Source: Auraticoccus monumenti (lineage in GTDB: Bacteria > Actinomycetota > Actinomycetes > Propionibacteriales > Propionibacteriaceae). Taken from it: DNA of 64,000 nt. Numbering within the stretch: the first letter of the stretch is position 1; the number at the start of each line of letters is the position of its first letter. The notes under the pieces were generated by a model. That model made no database searches, was not told the origin of the DNA, and was given only the letters and a program-made list of their open reading frames with translations. This document shows positions 29,952-38,754 of this stretch, piece by piece. The position numbers and the translations under genes were made by a program. The DNA is taken from the NCBI RefSeq assembly GCF_900101785.1, contig NZ_LT629688.1:4092001-4156000 (forward strand), written 5' to 3'.

Positions 29952-32090
29952 ATGCGTCGCCTGCTCGTGCTGCTGGCCGGAGTGCTGCTGTGCTCGTGGC
30001 TGGTGCTGCCCGCCTCGGCCGACCCGCCGCCGGACACCGTGGACGAGCTGGTCCAGCGGCTGCGGACCGACCCGGTGCAGGTGGGCCCGATGATGGGTGC
30101 CGGCCACACCGCGGAGGTCGACCGGACCCTCACCGACCTGGTGGAGCGGGCCCCGGTGCCGGTGCGGGTGGTCCTGGACCTGGCACCGCAGGAGGTGGAG
30201 GGCCTCGACCAACCCGCGGACGAGCTGCTCCCCCGGCTGGTCGCCGCGCTCGGTCCCGGTCTGTACGTGCTGGAGCTGGGCGAGACGGCCGAGTCGATCA
30301 TCGGCTCCTACGCCTTCGAGGCGGTCGGGGTCGACCCGGGTGTCCAGAGCGACTTCTACGACGGGGCGCGGCTGGCCCGCGACCTGACCGAGCCGGGCTA
30401 CCCGACGGAGGCCTTCTCGACCTACCTGGGTCTGGTGGGCGTGGTGGACGGCGCGGAGGGCCTGGAGGCGCTGGACGAGGAGGCGCTGCTGGCCAGCGGG
30501 TGGGCCACCGGGGGCGACCTCGACGACACCCGTCAGGCCGAGGACGAGCGGGTGATCTGGAGCGGTGTGATAGCGCTGGGCACGCTGGCCGCCGCCGCCG
30601 GGGCGCGGCTGCGCACGAACCGGTGGCGGCGCCGGCTCCGCGTCCGCCCCTCCGCGGTCCGCCGCGCCCTGGCCGTGGGTTCGGCCCTGCTGCTGGCCCT
30701 GGCGGCCGGGGGTGCCACCTGGGTGCTGACCACCGCGCGGATCCCGCCGGCTCCCGTGCCCGGTGACCAGGCGCAGGCGGCGGCCGCGGACTTCGTCTCC
30801 GGCGCGAGCGTCCACGTCGCCCCCGACCTGCAGGACTGGATGACCCCGGAGCGGCTGGCTCGGATCGAGGCCATGGCGGCTGCGGCCCAGGTGCCGACGC
30901 GGGTGGCGGTCTGGTACCCGACGCAGGACGGCGACGGTCTGGAGGAGGTGGCCGTGGACACCGACCTGCCGGGGCTGTGGATCTCGGCCAACCCCGACGG
31001 CGTGGAGGCCTTCGACCACCGGCTGGACGGCGACGGCTACTACTCCGGCGGGGACGTGGACACCGAGGCCGGCTCGGACGAGATCACCTTCCTGGTCGCG
31101 GAGACGATCCGGCAGAGCGACGAGGACGGCCCCCGGCCGGTGGTGGGCCCGCCGCGCAGCGACTACTACGGCGGCACCTGGGGCTCGACGGTCGGCGTGG
31201 TGGGCGTGGTCGGGGTCCTGGCCGTACCGGTGGGGCTGGGGCTGGGGCTGCTGCTGGCCACCCCGGCCGTCCGGCGGCTGCGTCGCCACACCGCGGGCTG
31301 GCTGCCCCCGACCGGGCCGCCGGTGCGAGGCGCCGCCCCTGCTGCGGTGCCTGCCGCGACAGCGTCCAGGAGCCTGGAGCCGGACCGGGGGACGCCGTCG
31401 GACCGGGAGCCACGGAGCGTCCGGGAGAGGCCGACCCCCCGGGAGCAGCCGGAGCGGCAGAGGACCTCGGAGCCGGGTCCCCAGCCGGGACGTCCGGCGC
31501 CAGCAGTGCAGCGGGAGCCGGAGCCTGCTCCGGCGTCGGAGCCCTCGGTCGCCGCCCCGCCGGTGATCGACGGCCTGCTGCCCCGCGAGCCGCGGGAGCC
31601 GGCGTCCTGGGACGTGGCGGGCTGGCGACGGGCGGCGGAGTACGAGCTGGCCAACCTGCAGCGCACGCTCCGCTTCCTCACCCCGGCGGCTGCCGCCACC
31701 CCGGCTGCGGCGGCCGCGACGCGCCACGCCGAGGCGGCCGAGACCCTGCTGGGGGCGGGCGGCTCCCCGGCGGACCAGCTGGGTGCGGCCGTCCTGGTCC
31801 GCCGGGGTGCCGACGCGGCCCGGGCGGCGACGTCGCTGCGGGAGTGGGCACCGCAGCCCGGGTGCTTCTTCCACCCCGAGCACCCGGCCGGGACCGAGCA
31901 GCGGACCTTCGCAGGCCGGACGGTCCCCTGCTGCCGGGCCTGCGCGGGGCACCTGGACGCCGACCGCACCCCGGAGCTGCTCGACCTCCCCGGGCCGGTG
32001 CACTTCCACGAGTCCGGGGCCGAGCCGTGGGCCTCCACCGGGTTCGGTGCGCTCGAGCCCGACCTGCCGGGCCGGCTGGCCCTGGGCTGA
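29952..32090 (+). CDS. Large membrane protein with duplicated external domain and Cys/His tail
   Basis: 712 residues. Signal peptide (RRLLVLLAGVLLCSWLVLPASA), an external domain (about 25-190), two helices near 197-215 and 237-257, a second external domain (about 270-395), a helix near 415-440, a Pro/Arg/Glu-rich linker (about 455-545) and a C-terminal cytosolic region. The two external domains share a plan (arm, strand ending VPVRVVLDL or VPTRVAVWY, then a Leu-rich helix or strand), suggesting internal duplication; they loosely resemble TPM-type domains. The tail has Cys-x3-His-x2-His, then CCRAC and a later His, possibly a zinc site. Function unknown. Confidence 0.72.
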   Translation: MRRLLVLLAGVLLCSWLVLPASADPPPDTVDELVQRLRTDPVQVGPMMGAGHTAEVDRTLTDLVERAPVPVRVVLDLAPQEVEGLDQPADELLPRLVAALGPGLYVLELGETAESIIGSYAFEAVGVDPGVQSDFYDGARLARDLTEPGYPTEAFSTYLGLVGVVDGAEGLEALDEEALLASGWATGGDLDDTRQAEDERVIWSGVIALGTLAAAAGARLRTNRWRRRLRVRPSAVRRALAVGSALLLALAAGGATWVLTTARIPPAPVPGDQAQAAAADFVSGASVHVAPDLQDWMTPERLARIEAMAAAAQVPTRVAVWYPTQDGDGLEEVAVDTDLPGLWISANPDGVEAFDHRLDGDGYYSGGDVDTEAGSDEITFLVAETIRQSDEDGPRPVVGPPRSDYYGGTWGSTVGVVGVVGVLAVPVGLGLGLLLATPAVRRLRRHTAGWLPPTGPPVRGAAPAAVPAATASRSLEPDRGTPSDREPRSVRERPTPREQPERQRTSEPGPQPGRPAPAVQREPEPAPASEPSVAAPPVIDGLLPREPREPASWDVAGWRRAAEYELANLQRTLRFLTPAAAATPAAAAATRHAEAAETLLGAGGSPADQLGAAVLVRRGADAARAATSLREWAPQPGCFFHPEHPAGTEQRTFAGRTVPCCRACAGHLDADRTPELLDLPGPVHFHESGAEPWASTGFGALEPDLPGRLALG

Positions 32091-32091
32091 C

Positions 32092-33105
32092 TCAGCGGCC
32101 GGTCCAGGCCAGCAGCTCCTCCACCGGCCAGGTGGTGACGATCCGCTCCAGCGGGACGCCGGCCGCCTCGGCGCGGGCGCACCCGTAGGCCAGGAAGTCC
32201 AGCTGGCCGGGCGCGTGGGCGTCGGTGTCGATGGAGAACAGGCAGCCGATGTCCAGGGCCAGGGCGAGCAGCTCGTCGGGCGGGTCGCAGCGCTCGGGGC
32301 GGGAGTTGATCTCCACCGCCACGTCGAACTGCCGGCAGGCCTCGAAGACCACCTCGGCGTCGAACTGCGAGGGCGGCCGCGTGCCGCGCTCCCCCTCGAT
32401 CAGCCGGCCGGTGCAGTGGCCCAGGACGTCGGTGCGCGGGTTGGCGATGGCGCTGACCATCCGCATGGTCATGGTCTCGGAGTCCGAGCGCAGCTTGGAG
32501 TGCACGCTCGCCACCACCACGTCGAGCTGGTCGAGCAGGTCGGCGTCCTGGTCCAGCCCGCCGTCCTCGAGGATGTCCACCTCGATCCCCTTCAGCACCC
32601 GGAAGGGGGCCAGCTCGGCGTTCAGGTCGTCGATCACCCGCAGCTGCTGGCGGAGCCGGTCGGCGGTGAGCCCGCGGGCCACGGTGAGCCGCGGCGAGTG
32701 GTCGGTGGCGGCGACGTACTCGTGGCCCAGCGACCGTGCGGTCAGCACCATCTCCTCCAGCGGGCTGCCGCCGTCGGACCAGTCGGAGTGGCAGTGCAGG
32801 TCCCCGCGGACGGCGGCCCGCACCGTCTCGCCGCCGCTGACCAGGGGCACCCGCTGCTCGCGCAGCCCGGCCAGGTAGTCCGGCACCCGACCGGCCATGG
32901 CCTGGCTGACCACGGCCACGGTCTTGGGACCGAGCCCGGGGACCTTGCCCCAGCTGGCGGCGCGCTGGCGCTCGGCCCGCTCGTCGGCGTCCATCGCCTC
33001 CACGGTGGTGGCGGCGCGCCGGTAGGCCTTGACCCGGTGGGTGTCGGCCCGGCTGCGCTCGAGCAGGAAGCCGATCTCCCGCAGGGCCTGGACCGGATCC
33101 ATCAT
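32092..33105 (-). CDS. PHP-domain metal-dependent hydrolase with HhH N-domain
   Basis: 337 residues. The N-terminal 95 residues are helical with a helix-hairpin-helix KVPGLGPKTVAVV, as in the N-terminal part of PolX-type polymerases. The PHP domain then shows DLHCHSDWSDGG, ATDHSP, a Glu in GIEVDIL, VHSKL, GHCTG, EINSRPER and DTDAHAP, so all metal ligands appear present. Probably a phosphoesterase acting on nucleic acid or nucleotide phosphates, but it lacks a polymerase domain. ATG 33105 overlaps the Pr6Pr stop by four bases (ATGA). Confidence 0.88.
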   Translation of the reverse strand: MMDPVQALREIGFLLERSRADTHRVKAYRRAATTVEAMDADERAERQRAASWGKVPGLGPKTVAVVSQAMAGRVPDYLAGLREQRVPLVSGGETVRAAVRGDLHCHSDWSDGGSPLEEMVLTARSLGHEYVAATDHSPRLTVARGLTADRLRQQLRVIDDLNAELAPFRVLKGIEVDILEDGGLDQDADLLDQLDVVVASVHSKLRSDSETMTMRMVSAIANPRTDVLGHCTGRLIEGERGTRPPSQFDAEVVFEACRQFDVAVEINSRPERCDPPDELLALALDIGCLFSIDTDAHAPGQLDFLAYGCARAEAAGVPLERIVTTWPVEELLAWTGR

Positions 33106-33767
33106 CTCCTCCTTCGTCGGGTCTGCCACGGCACCGCCTCGGCCGCCGGGACGGTCTGCGGCGGCCAGCGCAGGGACCGGAGCTGCCCGATCCCCCACCA
33201 GGCGTAGCCGACGGCCAGGAAGGCCACCAGCAGGAACAGGACGTAGTCGGCGAAGTCGCGGGCACCGGGGACCAGGAAACGGTAGAGGGTCTCGCCCCCG
33301 ATCACGTAGCTGACCAGGTACAGCAGCGGCACGGACAGCCAGACCAGCGGCCACCACCAGGCCAGCCGCTGGTTGCGGCCGACCAGCAGCCAGTCGGTGA
33401 TGGCCATCAGGGGCACGACCAGGTGGGTGAGCAGGCTGGTGAGGGTGCTGTAGTCGGCGCCGAGCATGGTGGCGAAGACGAAGAAGGTGATGGTGGTGTA
33501 GGTGGTGGCGGCACCGCGGGCCACCCCCCAACGGCTCTCCATGGCCCCGTCGAGCACCAGCGGGGTGAGCAGCGAGGCGGTGGCGCTGAGAGCGACGCAG
33601 AGGGTCGAGACCTGGGTGAAGTAGCGCAGCACCTCCCACCCGCCGGTGACCAGTCCGGCCAGCAGACCGGCCCAGGCGCAGCCCGCGAACAGCAGCCGCC
33701 ACAGGGTGACGCTGACCAGGCTGGGGCCCTCGACGGTGGTGGGGACGCGCACGACGGTGGTCGACAT
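33102..33767 (-). CDS. Pr6Pr family membrane protein (second copy)
   Basis: 221 residues with about six helices. It shares the family layout of the protein at 3106-3777, including RYFTQVSTLCVALSA in place of YFTIQSNVLV and LLTHLVVPLMAITDWLLVG. The two differ too much to be a recent duplication. Function unknown. ATG 33767 has a long GGAGGAGGAGG Shine-Dalgarno sequence. Coupled by a four-base overlap to the PHP hydrolase gene. Confidence 0.82.
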   Translation of the reverse strand: MSTTVVRVPTTVEGPSLVSVTLWRLLFAGCAWAGLLAGLVTGGWEVLRYFTQVSTLCVALSATASLLTPLVLDGAMESRWGVARGAATTYTTITFFVFATMLGADYSTLTSLLTHLVVPLMAITDWLLVGRNQRLAWWWPLVWLSVPLLYLVSYVIGGETLYRFLVPGARDFADYVLFLLVAFLAVGYAWWGIGQLRSLRWPPQTVPAAEAVPWQTRRRRR

Positions 33768-33860
33768 CGACCTCCTCCTCCCTGCCGGCACCGAAAGGTA
33801 CCCCGGTCGTCCCAGCGGCGACCGGGTGGTCGTCCGGGCCCGGGCGTCGGTGGGCACCGA

Positions 33861-33866
33861 TAAGGT
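33861..33866 (+). promoter_or_regulatory. -10 element TAAGGT before fasR
   Basis: TAAGGT lies seven bases before ATG 33874, consistent with a leaderless fasR mRNA; no Shine-Dalgarno sequence lies between. Confidence 0.5.
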
Positions 33867-33873
33867 CGAGGCC

Positions 33874-35076
33874 ATGGCGGCGAGGGCGGGTGAGCGCGTC
33901 CCGGGGCCCTCCCCGCGGACGCGCGCAGCGATCGCCCGCCGGCTGGCGGCGGCCTCGGGACAGATGACGACGGCGGCCGTGGGCGAGATGGAGGCCCGCC
34001 ATCCCTGGTTCAGCGAGCTCAGCGCCGAGGAGCGGTCCTGGATCACGCTGGTGGCCCAGGCCGGCATCGACGGCTTCGTGCGCTGGTTCTCCGAGCCCGA
34101 GGACGAGGGCCGCGGTGCCGGGATCGGGGTCTTCGGCACCGCGCCGCGCGCGCTGGCCCGGGCGATCACGCTGCAGCAGACCGTCGAGCTGGTGCGGACC
34201 ACCATCGACTCGGTGGAGACCCAGCTGCACGAGGTGATGCCGCGCGGCGACCGCGGGCACCTGCAGATCGCCATCACCCAGTACAGCCGTGAGGTGGCCT
34301 TCGGGGCCGCCGAGGTCTACGCCCGGGCCGCGGAGCTGCGCGGCGCCTGGGACGCCCGGCTGGAGGCGCTGGTGGTCGACTCGGTGCTGCGCGGGGACAC
34401 CGACGAGACGGTGCTGAGCCGCGCCTCGACGCTGGGGTGGCGCTCCACCCAGTCGGTCGCGGTGGTGATCGGCCCGGCCGACGACAGCGGCGCCGCCCGT
34501 CCGCTGGAGGAGGTGCGCCGGCTGGCCCGCAACCGCGACCTCGACGTGCTGGCCGCCGTGCAGGGCGACCGGCTGGTGGTCGTGCTGGGTGGGGTGGTGC
34601 TGGTCGACCAGGACGCCGCGGTCACCCAGGCCACCCACCTCGTCGGCGCCTACGGCCCCGGCGCGATCGTGGTCGGGCCGGTGGTGGAGCACCTGGTGGA
34701 CGCCTCCCGCTCCGCCAGGGGCGCGCTCTCGGGTCTGCGTGCCGCCGTGGCCTGGCCCGGTGCCCCCCGCCCGGTGGGCAGCGAGGACCTGCTGCCCGAG
34801 CGCGCCCTGGCCGGCGACGGCCACGCCCGGCGCGCGCTGGCGATGGACGTCCACGGGCCGTTGGCCGCCGTCAACGGCGACCTGCTGGAGACGCTGACCG
34901 CGTTCCTGGACAGCGGCTCCTCGATGGAGGCCACCGCCCGGGCGCTGTTCGTCCACCCCAACACGGTCCGGTACCGCCTGAAGCGGGTGCAGCAGGTGAC
35001 CGGCTTCAGCCCGACGGACCCGCGGGAGGCGTACGTGCTGAGGATCGCGCTGACCCTGGGGCGTCTGCAGCGCTGA
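33874..35076 (+). CDS. fasR: FasR-type PucR/CdaR-family transcriptional activator
   Basis: 400 residues. The N-terminal region is helical (SPRTRAAIARRLAAASGQM; WITLVAQAGIDGFVRWF), the middle is GGDEF-like, and the C-terminal PucR helix-turn-helix reads SMEATARALFVHPNTVRYRLKR (written here in part: HPNTVRYRL). This is the architecture of Streptomyces FasR (SCO2386), known to activate the adjacent fabD-fabH-acpP-fabF operon. Here fabD begins 4.2 kb downstream, past a block of unrelated genes. DNA target not proven. Confidence 0.88.
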   Translation: MAARAGERVPGPSPRTRAAIARRLAAASGQMTTAAVGEMEARHPWFSELSAEERSWITLVAQAGIDGFVRWFSEPEDEGRGAGIGVFGTAPRALARAITLQQTVELVRTTIDSVETQLHEVMPRGDRGHLQIAITQYSREVAFGAAEVYARAAELRGAWDARLEALVVDSVLRGDTDETVLSRASTLGWRSTQSVAVVIGPADDSGAARPLEEVRRLARNRDLDVLAAVQGDRLVVVLGGVVLVDQDAAVTQATHLVGAYGPGAIVVGPVVEHLVDASRSARGALSGLRAAVAWPGAPRPVGSEDLLPERALAGDGHARRALAMDVHGPLAAVNGDLLETLTAFLDSGSSMEATARALFVHPNTVRYRLKRVQQVTGFSPTDPREAYVLRIALTLGRLQR

Positions 35077-35164
35077 GGGTCGGCGGACCTGCGTGGGGAT
35101 CTCGCGGTCGAGGGGCGCCGGGAAGCAGGACGACAGCCGCTCCGCGCGGGTGGGACCATGCGTC

Positions 35165-36040
35165 GTGCCCGATGAACCCTGGTCCACCGCAGAGCTCGCC
35201 GAGGCCCTCTCACCCCTTCTCGTGGGCACCCGGGGGCTGCTGCGACCGCGCGACTGCACGGTCCTGGACGTCCGCCCCCGGGAGCACGACGTCCTGGTCA
35301 GGTTCCGGTGGATGTCCTACCCCCACGTGCTCGGTCGAGGACTGCCGCCGCGCAGCCAGTACACCGAGGACGGCGGCTCCCTGGAGCCGCGGTACTGGGC
35401 CTCCGACGCACTCACGTGGTTCGACGAGCAGCTGTGCACCGGTCTGCTGGTCACCGCCTCCCGCCGTGAGCGGCCGGGCTTCATCGAGCTCGTCGACCGT
35501 CCCGGACCCGCTGCGGACCGCCGCTTCTGCACGACCTCGACTGAGCCTGACGACGAGGACGTCTGGTCAGCGGTCGACCTGTTCGAGCAGGACGGCTTCG
35601 ACACCCGCCCGGTCCGTGCGATACGCGCCGACGGCTCGCTGATCGCCTGGGTCCGAGCCCACCTGGACAGCCGCACCGGGTCGCCGTGGGTCGGGCACGC
35701 GGCCGTGACCCGGACCGGTGCGACGACCGCCCGGTTGGAGTTCTGCGAGGTGGCGGGTGACGTGCCGGGCACCGTCGTCGTCGACCTGTGCCGGACGGCC
35801 GCGCACATCGCGTCCTGGCACGGGGCCCAACGAGTCGTGACCAGCCTTGGTCAGCCGGAGCTCAGCATCCTCGGGTTCGTCCAGCGCGACGATCACCGCG
35901 AGCTCGACACAGCCTTCCTCGGCGAGGACCACGAGGCCGTCGGCGCGCTCATCCGTGGCTCACGCGCCTGGAAGCCGTCGGGCCGGGTGCGCCGGGCGGC
36001 GCTGCTGGCGCGGCTGACGCACCGGGTCGTCGGGAGGTAG
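35165..36040 (+). CDS. Hypothetical protein
   Basis: 291 residues from GTG 35165 (the frame opens at 35093, but the intervening residues look like non-coding sequence). I do not recognise the family. It is soluble, with no signal peptide or helix. A segment rich in Trp and aromatic residues (YWASDALTWFDEQ) lies near residue 80, and a conserved-looking block VVDLCRTAAHIASWHGAQRV near 220. The C-terminus is basic. Codon choice is less uniformly GC-ended than in the fab genes (for example ATA in the VRAIRADG segment), suggesting accessory DNA. It opens the block inserted between fasR and fabD. Confidence 0.6.
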   Translation: MPDEPWSTAELAEALSPLLVGTRGLLRPRDCTVLDVRPREHDVLVRFRWMSYPHVLGRGLPPRSQYTEDGGSLEPRYWASDALTWFDEQLCTGLLVTASRRERPGFIELVDRPGPAADRRFCTTSTEPDDEDVWSAVDLFEQDGFDTRPVRAIRADGSLIAWVRAHLDSRTGSPWVGHAAVTRTGATTARLEFCEVAGDVPGTVVVDLCRTAAHIASWHGAQRVVTSLGQPELSILGFVQRDDHRELDTAFLGEDHEAVGALIRGSRAWKPSGRVRRAALLARLTHRVVGR

Positions 36041-36080
36041 GGCTGCTTGGGTTGTCCGGGCTCTTCGAGCTGCGGCGCTG

Positions 36081-36199
36081 CAGGGCTGGTCGGCCCGCAG
36101 GGCTGGTCGGGCCGCAAGGCTGGTCGGGCGCAAGGCTGTTTCGGGCGCAAGGCTGTTTCGGGCTGCAGGGCCGTTCGGGCCGCAGGGCCGTGGAGCCTC
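36081..36199. repeat. Degenerate ~17-bp tandem repeats in a 395-base gene-free gap
   Basis: About seven units of a CAGGGCTGGTCGGGCCG-like sequence run head to tail at 36081, 36098, 36115, 36131, 36148, 36166 and 36183. Lengths are 16-18 bases, with stepwise changes (CAAGGCTGTTTCGGGCG). Looser copies of GGGCTGT continue to about 36290. No coding frame in the gap 36041-36435 is convincing. Too short and spacer-free for CRISPR. Confidence 0.8.
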
Positions 36200-36357
36200 C
36201 AGAGCCCTAGAGCCTTCAGGGCCGTAGAGGCTGCTGGCTGTAGGGCTGTCCGGGGTGCAGGGCTGTAGGGGTGTAGGGGTGAGGGCTGCGCAGCAACCTG
36301 CGACTGGGGAGCTGGGCACGTGCTGGCCGAGGACCATTGCGGTGATCGTGGCCAACG

Positions 36358-36385
36358 CTGTCCACAGCCTGCGAAGTTGTCCACA
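36358..36385 (+). promoter_or_regulatory. Two DnaA-box-like sites upstream of the HNH gene
   Basis: CTGTCCACA at 36358-36366 and TTGTCCACA at 36377-36385 are direct copies 19 bases apart. TTGTCCACA is the high-GC actinobacterial DnaA-box consensus. They lie 50-78 bases before the DUF222-HNH start. Confidence 0.5.
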
Positions 36386-36435
36386 GATTCGAACGCAGAG
36401 CCGATTTTGTCAGCGGTTCGCCGTAGATTGAGGAC

Positions 36436-38130
36436 ATGACGAAGCACCGCACCGACGCCGCAGCCACGCTGCTGGTCGACGTGCGCGCCGACCGCGCAGC
36501 CGAGAACGCAGCCGCCGCCCGGATCCTCGCCCGGGCTGCCGAGTGGGCCGACCTCCACCCTCCGGTCGAGGACGACTTCGTCGCCTCCGCCACGATCGGC
36601 GGCCGCCCCACCGGGGCACCGCTGGCCGGTGAGGGCACACCGGAGGTGGACGAGGGCTGCATCGCCGAGCTCGCCGCCGCGCTGCGCTGCTCCACCGACG
36701 CCGGCACCACCCTCATCGGCCAAGCCCTCGAGCTCCGCCACCGGCTCCCCCGTCTCTGGGCCCTCGTCCACGCCGGGAAGGTCGCCGCGTGGCAGGCCCG
36801 CCTCGTCGCCGGCCGCACCATCAGCCTGACCCGCGAGGCAGCGACCTTCGTCGACGACCAGGTCGCTGCTGTCACGGGCAAGGTCGGGGTGACCCAGCTG
36901 GACCGGGTGATCACCACCGCGATCACCCGGTTCATGCCCGAGGAGGCCGAGCGGCAGCGGGTCGAGGCGGAGGAGAAGCGCCGCTTCGACATCTTCCACG
37001 ACCAAGACGGCCGCCGACACGGGCTCGCGGAGGTGGTCGGGGTCCTCGACCTCCCCGACGCCCTCGACCTCGACGCCGCCATCGGCGCCGGAGCCCGGAT
37101 GCTCGCCGAGGCCGGAATCGACAAGTCCCTGGACGTCCGCCGCTCCATGGCCGCCGGTGAGCTCGCCCGCTCCCAGCCCGCTCTGAACCTGACGACGAGC
37201 CAGCCCGGTCTGGTCGACGACGCCACCACCCCAGCCGCGTCCGACCCGATGGCGGGCGGTGCGTCCACCGCAACTGAATCCGACGTCGATGCCCACCCCG
37301 GCTCCTCGGCCAACGCCCGAAGCGCAACCAACGCCGCCTCGCCGGCTCACGCCCGGACCGAACGCGACGCCGTCTCCCCCGCCAGCCCGCAGACGGGAGC
37401 AACCGCCGGCTCCCCTGTCGACTCGACCGACCAGCCCCACCACTCGACGAACGCCGCCTCGATCACCGGGCGCGCACCCGCGACCCCCTGGCCCGGTCGG
37501 GCACCGTCACAGGTGACCCTCTACGTCCACCTGTCCGCCGACGCCCTCACCGGCGGCAGTCAGCGGTCCGGGTGGGTCGGCAACACCGGGATCCCTGTCA
37601 CCGCCGGACAGATCCGCGACTGGTGTGGCCGACCCGATGCGAAGATCACCGTCCGACCCGTGATCGACCTCAACACCACAGCCACCGTCGACGGCTACGA
37701 GGTACCGGACCGGCTCCGCGAGCACATCGCGCTCCGCGACCGCACCTGCGTCTTCCCCTGGTGCAGCCGGCCCGCGCATCCGCGATCCACCCGACAGCGC
37801 AACGACGGCACCCCCACCTGGTCCACCGACGCCGACCACATCGAGCCCTACGACACCGGCGGGCCGACCTCGACCGACAACCTCGCCCCGCTGTGCCGCA
37901 AGCACCACCGGCTCAAGACCCACACCCCATGGCGCTACCGCATGCTGGCGCTCGGCCACTACGAGTGGACCAGCCCTCACGGGCTCTGCTTCCGACGAGG
38001 ACCCGACGGCAGCACCACGGACCTCTCGGCCGAACCACCCGCAACTCCGGCAGCGCCCGCATCCCGGAGACGGCAGCCAGATCAGCCGTGTCGACAACCA
38101 CGTGAGCCAGCGCCCGCACTGACTGGCTGA
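36436..38130 (+). CDS. DUF222 / 13E12-repeat HNH endonuclease
   Basis: 564 residues. The N-terminal DUF222 helical domain (about 1-235) contains LRHRLPRLWALVHAGKVAAW, a typical 13E12-family segment. A low-complexity Ala/Ser/Thr/Pro stretch (about 240-355) follows, then a C-terminal HNH nuclease with DRTCVFPWC, DADHIEPY and NLAPLCRKHHRLK (two CxxC-like pairs plus catalytic His). The family is abundant and mobile-like in actinomycetes (REP13E12 of M. tuberculosis), with unknown biological role. ATG 36436 has TAGATT six bases upstream. It sits in the block separating fasR from fabD. Confidence 0.9.
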   Translation: MTKHRTDAAATLLVDVRADRAAENAAAARILARAAEWADLHPPVEDDFVASATIGGRPTGAPLAGEGTPEVDEGCIAELAAALRCSTDAGTTLIGQALELRHRLPRLWALVHAGKVAAWQARLVAGRTISLTREAATFVDDQVAAVTGKVGVTQLDRVITTAITRFMPEEAERQRVEAEEKRRFDIFHDQDGRRHGLAEVVGVLDLPDALDLDAAIGAGARMLAEAGIDKSLDVRRSMAAGELARSQPALNLTTSQPGLVDDATTPAASDPMAGGASTATESDVDAHPGSSANARSATNAASPAHARTERDAVSPASPQTGATAGSPVDSTDQPHHSTNAASITGRAPATPWPGRAPSQVTLYVHLSADALTGGSQRSGWVGNTGIPVTAGQIRDWCGRPDAKITVRPVIDLNTTATVDGYEVPDRLREHIALRDRTCVFPWCSRPAHPRSTRQRNDGTPTWSTDADHIEPYDTGGPTSTDNLAPLCRKHHRLKTHTPWRYRMLALGHYEWTSPHGLCFRRGPDGSTTDLSAEPPATPAAPASRRRQPDQPCRQPREPAPALTG

Positions 38131-38143
38131 GCGCTCCAGACCC

Positions 38144-38195
38144 GCACGCACGCCACCGACCGGGGACTCCTCCTCGGTCCGGTGGCGCACGTGCG
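38144..38195 (+). terminator. Hairpin after the HNH gene
   Basis: CGCCACCGACCG near 38150-38162 pairs with CGGTCCGGTGGCG near 38174-38187, with one bulge and a loop of about 12 bases, flanked by further CGCAC/GTGCG pairing. It starts 14 bases after the stop codon. Confidence 0.6.
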
Positions 38196-38494
38196 TTCGG
38201 CTCAGGTGAGCAGCGCCGCCGGAAGCCGGGCGGCCGTGCACTGAGGCTGCGTCCGCCTTCGGGGCCGGCCATGCCGTCAGGTGGGACTCCATCTGCCCGG
38301 AGATACCTGGAGCCGGACAACCGTGCACGAGGAAGCAGCGACGCACGTCGGCGGATCCAGCCCCGTCGGCGCGGAGTGGTGGCTGAACCAGCAGGTCCGC
38401 CGAGGCGGCGGAGGACGTGAACCCCCCGACCCAGGACCCGTACCTCGAGAGCCCCGCCTCGATCCACTGGGCGCGGCGGACGCTCAGGACCCTC
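38196..38494. other. Gene-free gap
   Basis: I see no convincing gene, RNA or repeat here. A 74-codon open frame from 38281 on the plus strand has no start signal or family resemblance. Confidence 0.5.
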
Positions 38495-38677
38495 TCAGGG
38501 GATGATCACCACGGCGGTGCCGAACGGCACGAGCACCCAGACGACGTCACCGTTCTCGTCCTGCAGCTCCAGGGTCACGGACCTCCCCCTCCGCAGCGCG
38601 CCCAGCCGCTTCTTCACCTCCGCGACGGACTCGTCCCTGAGGTGCACCGGGGTGCCGTTCACGACGAGCTGAGCCAT
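38495..38677 (-). CDS. Small hypothetical protein (60 residues)
   Basis: It reads MAQLVVNGTPVHLRDESV, then a basic segment (KKRLGALRRGRS) and a beta-rich end (VTLELQDENGDVVWVLVP). The family is not recognised; the size and fold-like pattern suggest a small beta protein. The minus-strand -10 TAGCGT lies six bases before ATG 38677, the genome's leaderless arrangement, which supports the gene being real. Convergent with the HNH gene and divergent from the MSMEG_6728-type gene (77 bases between starts). Confidence 0.6.
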   Translation of the reverse strand: MAQLVVNGTPVHLRDESVAEVKKRLGALRRGRSVTLELQDENGDVVWVLVPFGTAVVIIP

Positions 38678-38683
38678 GACGTC

Positions 38684-38689
38684 ACGCTA
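38684..38689 (-). promoter_or_regulatory. -10 element TAGCGT of the small gene
   Basis: On the minus strand, TAGCGT followed by GACGTC and then ATG 38677. Confidence 0.5.
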
Positions 38690-38742
38690 GGGCTCCATCG
38701 GCTCACGGTGCTGCTGCTGATGCCCACCACGACCCCCGCCGG

Positions 38743-38748
38743 TAGCGT
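38743..38748 (+). promoter_or_regulatory. -10 element TAGCGT of the MSMEG_6728-type gene
   Basis: TAGCGT lies six bases before GTG 38755; the same hexamer is used by the divergent small gene. Confidence 0.5.
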
Positions 38749-38754
38749 GTCCGG

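Noticed and set aside
36081-36199. CRISPR array
   Set aside because: Units are about 17 bases with no spacers and drift in sequence; no cas genes are nearby.
38281-38505. 74-codon plus-strand open frame
   Set aside because: No start signal or family resemblance, and it overlaps the better-supported minus-strand small gene.
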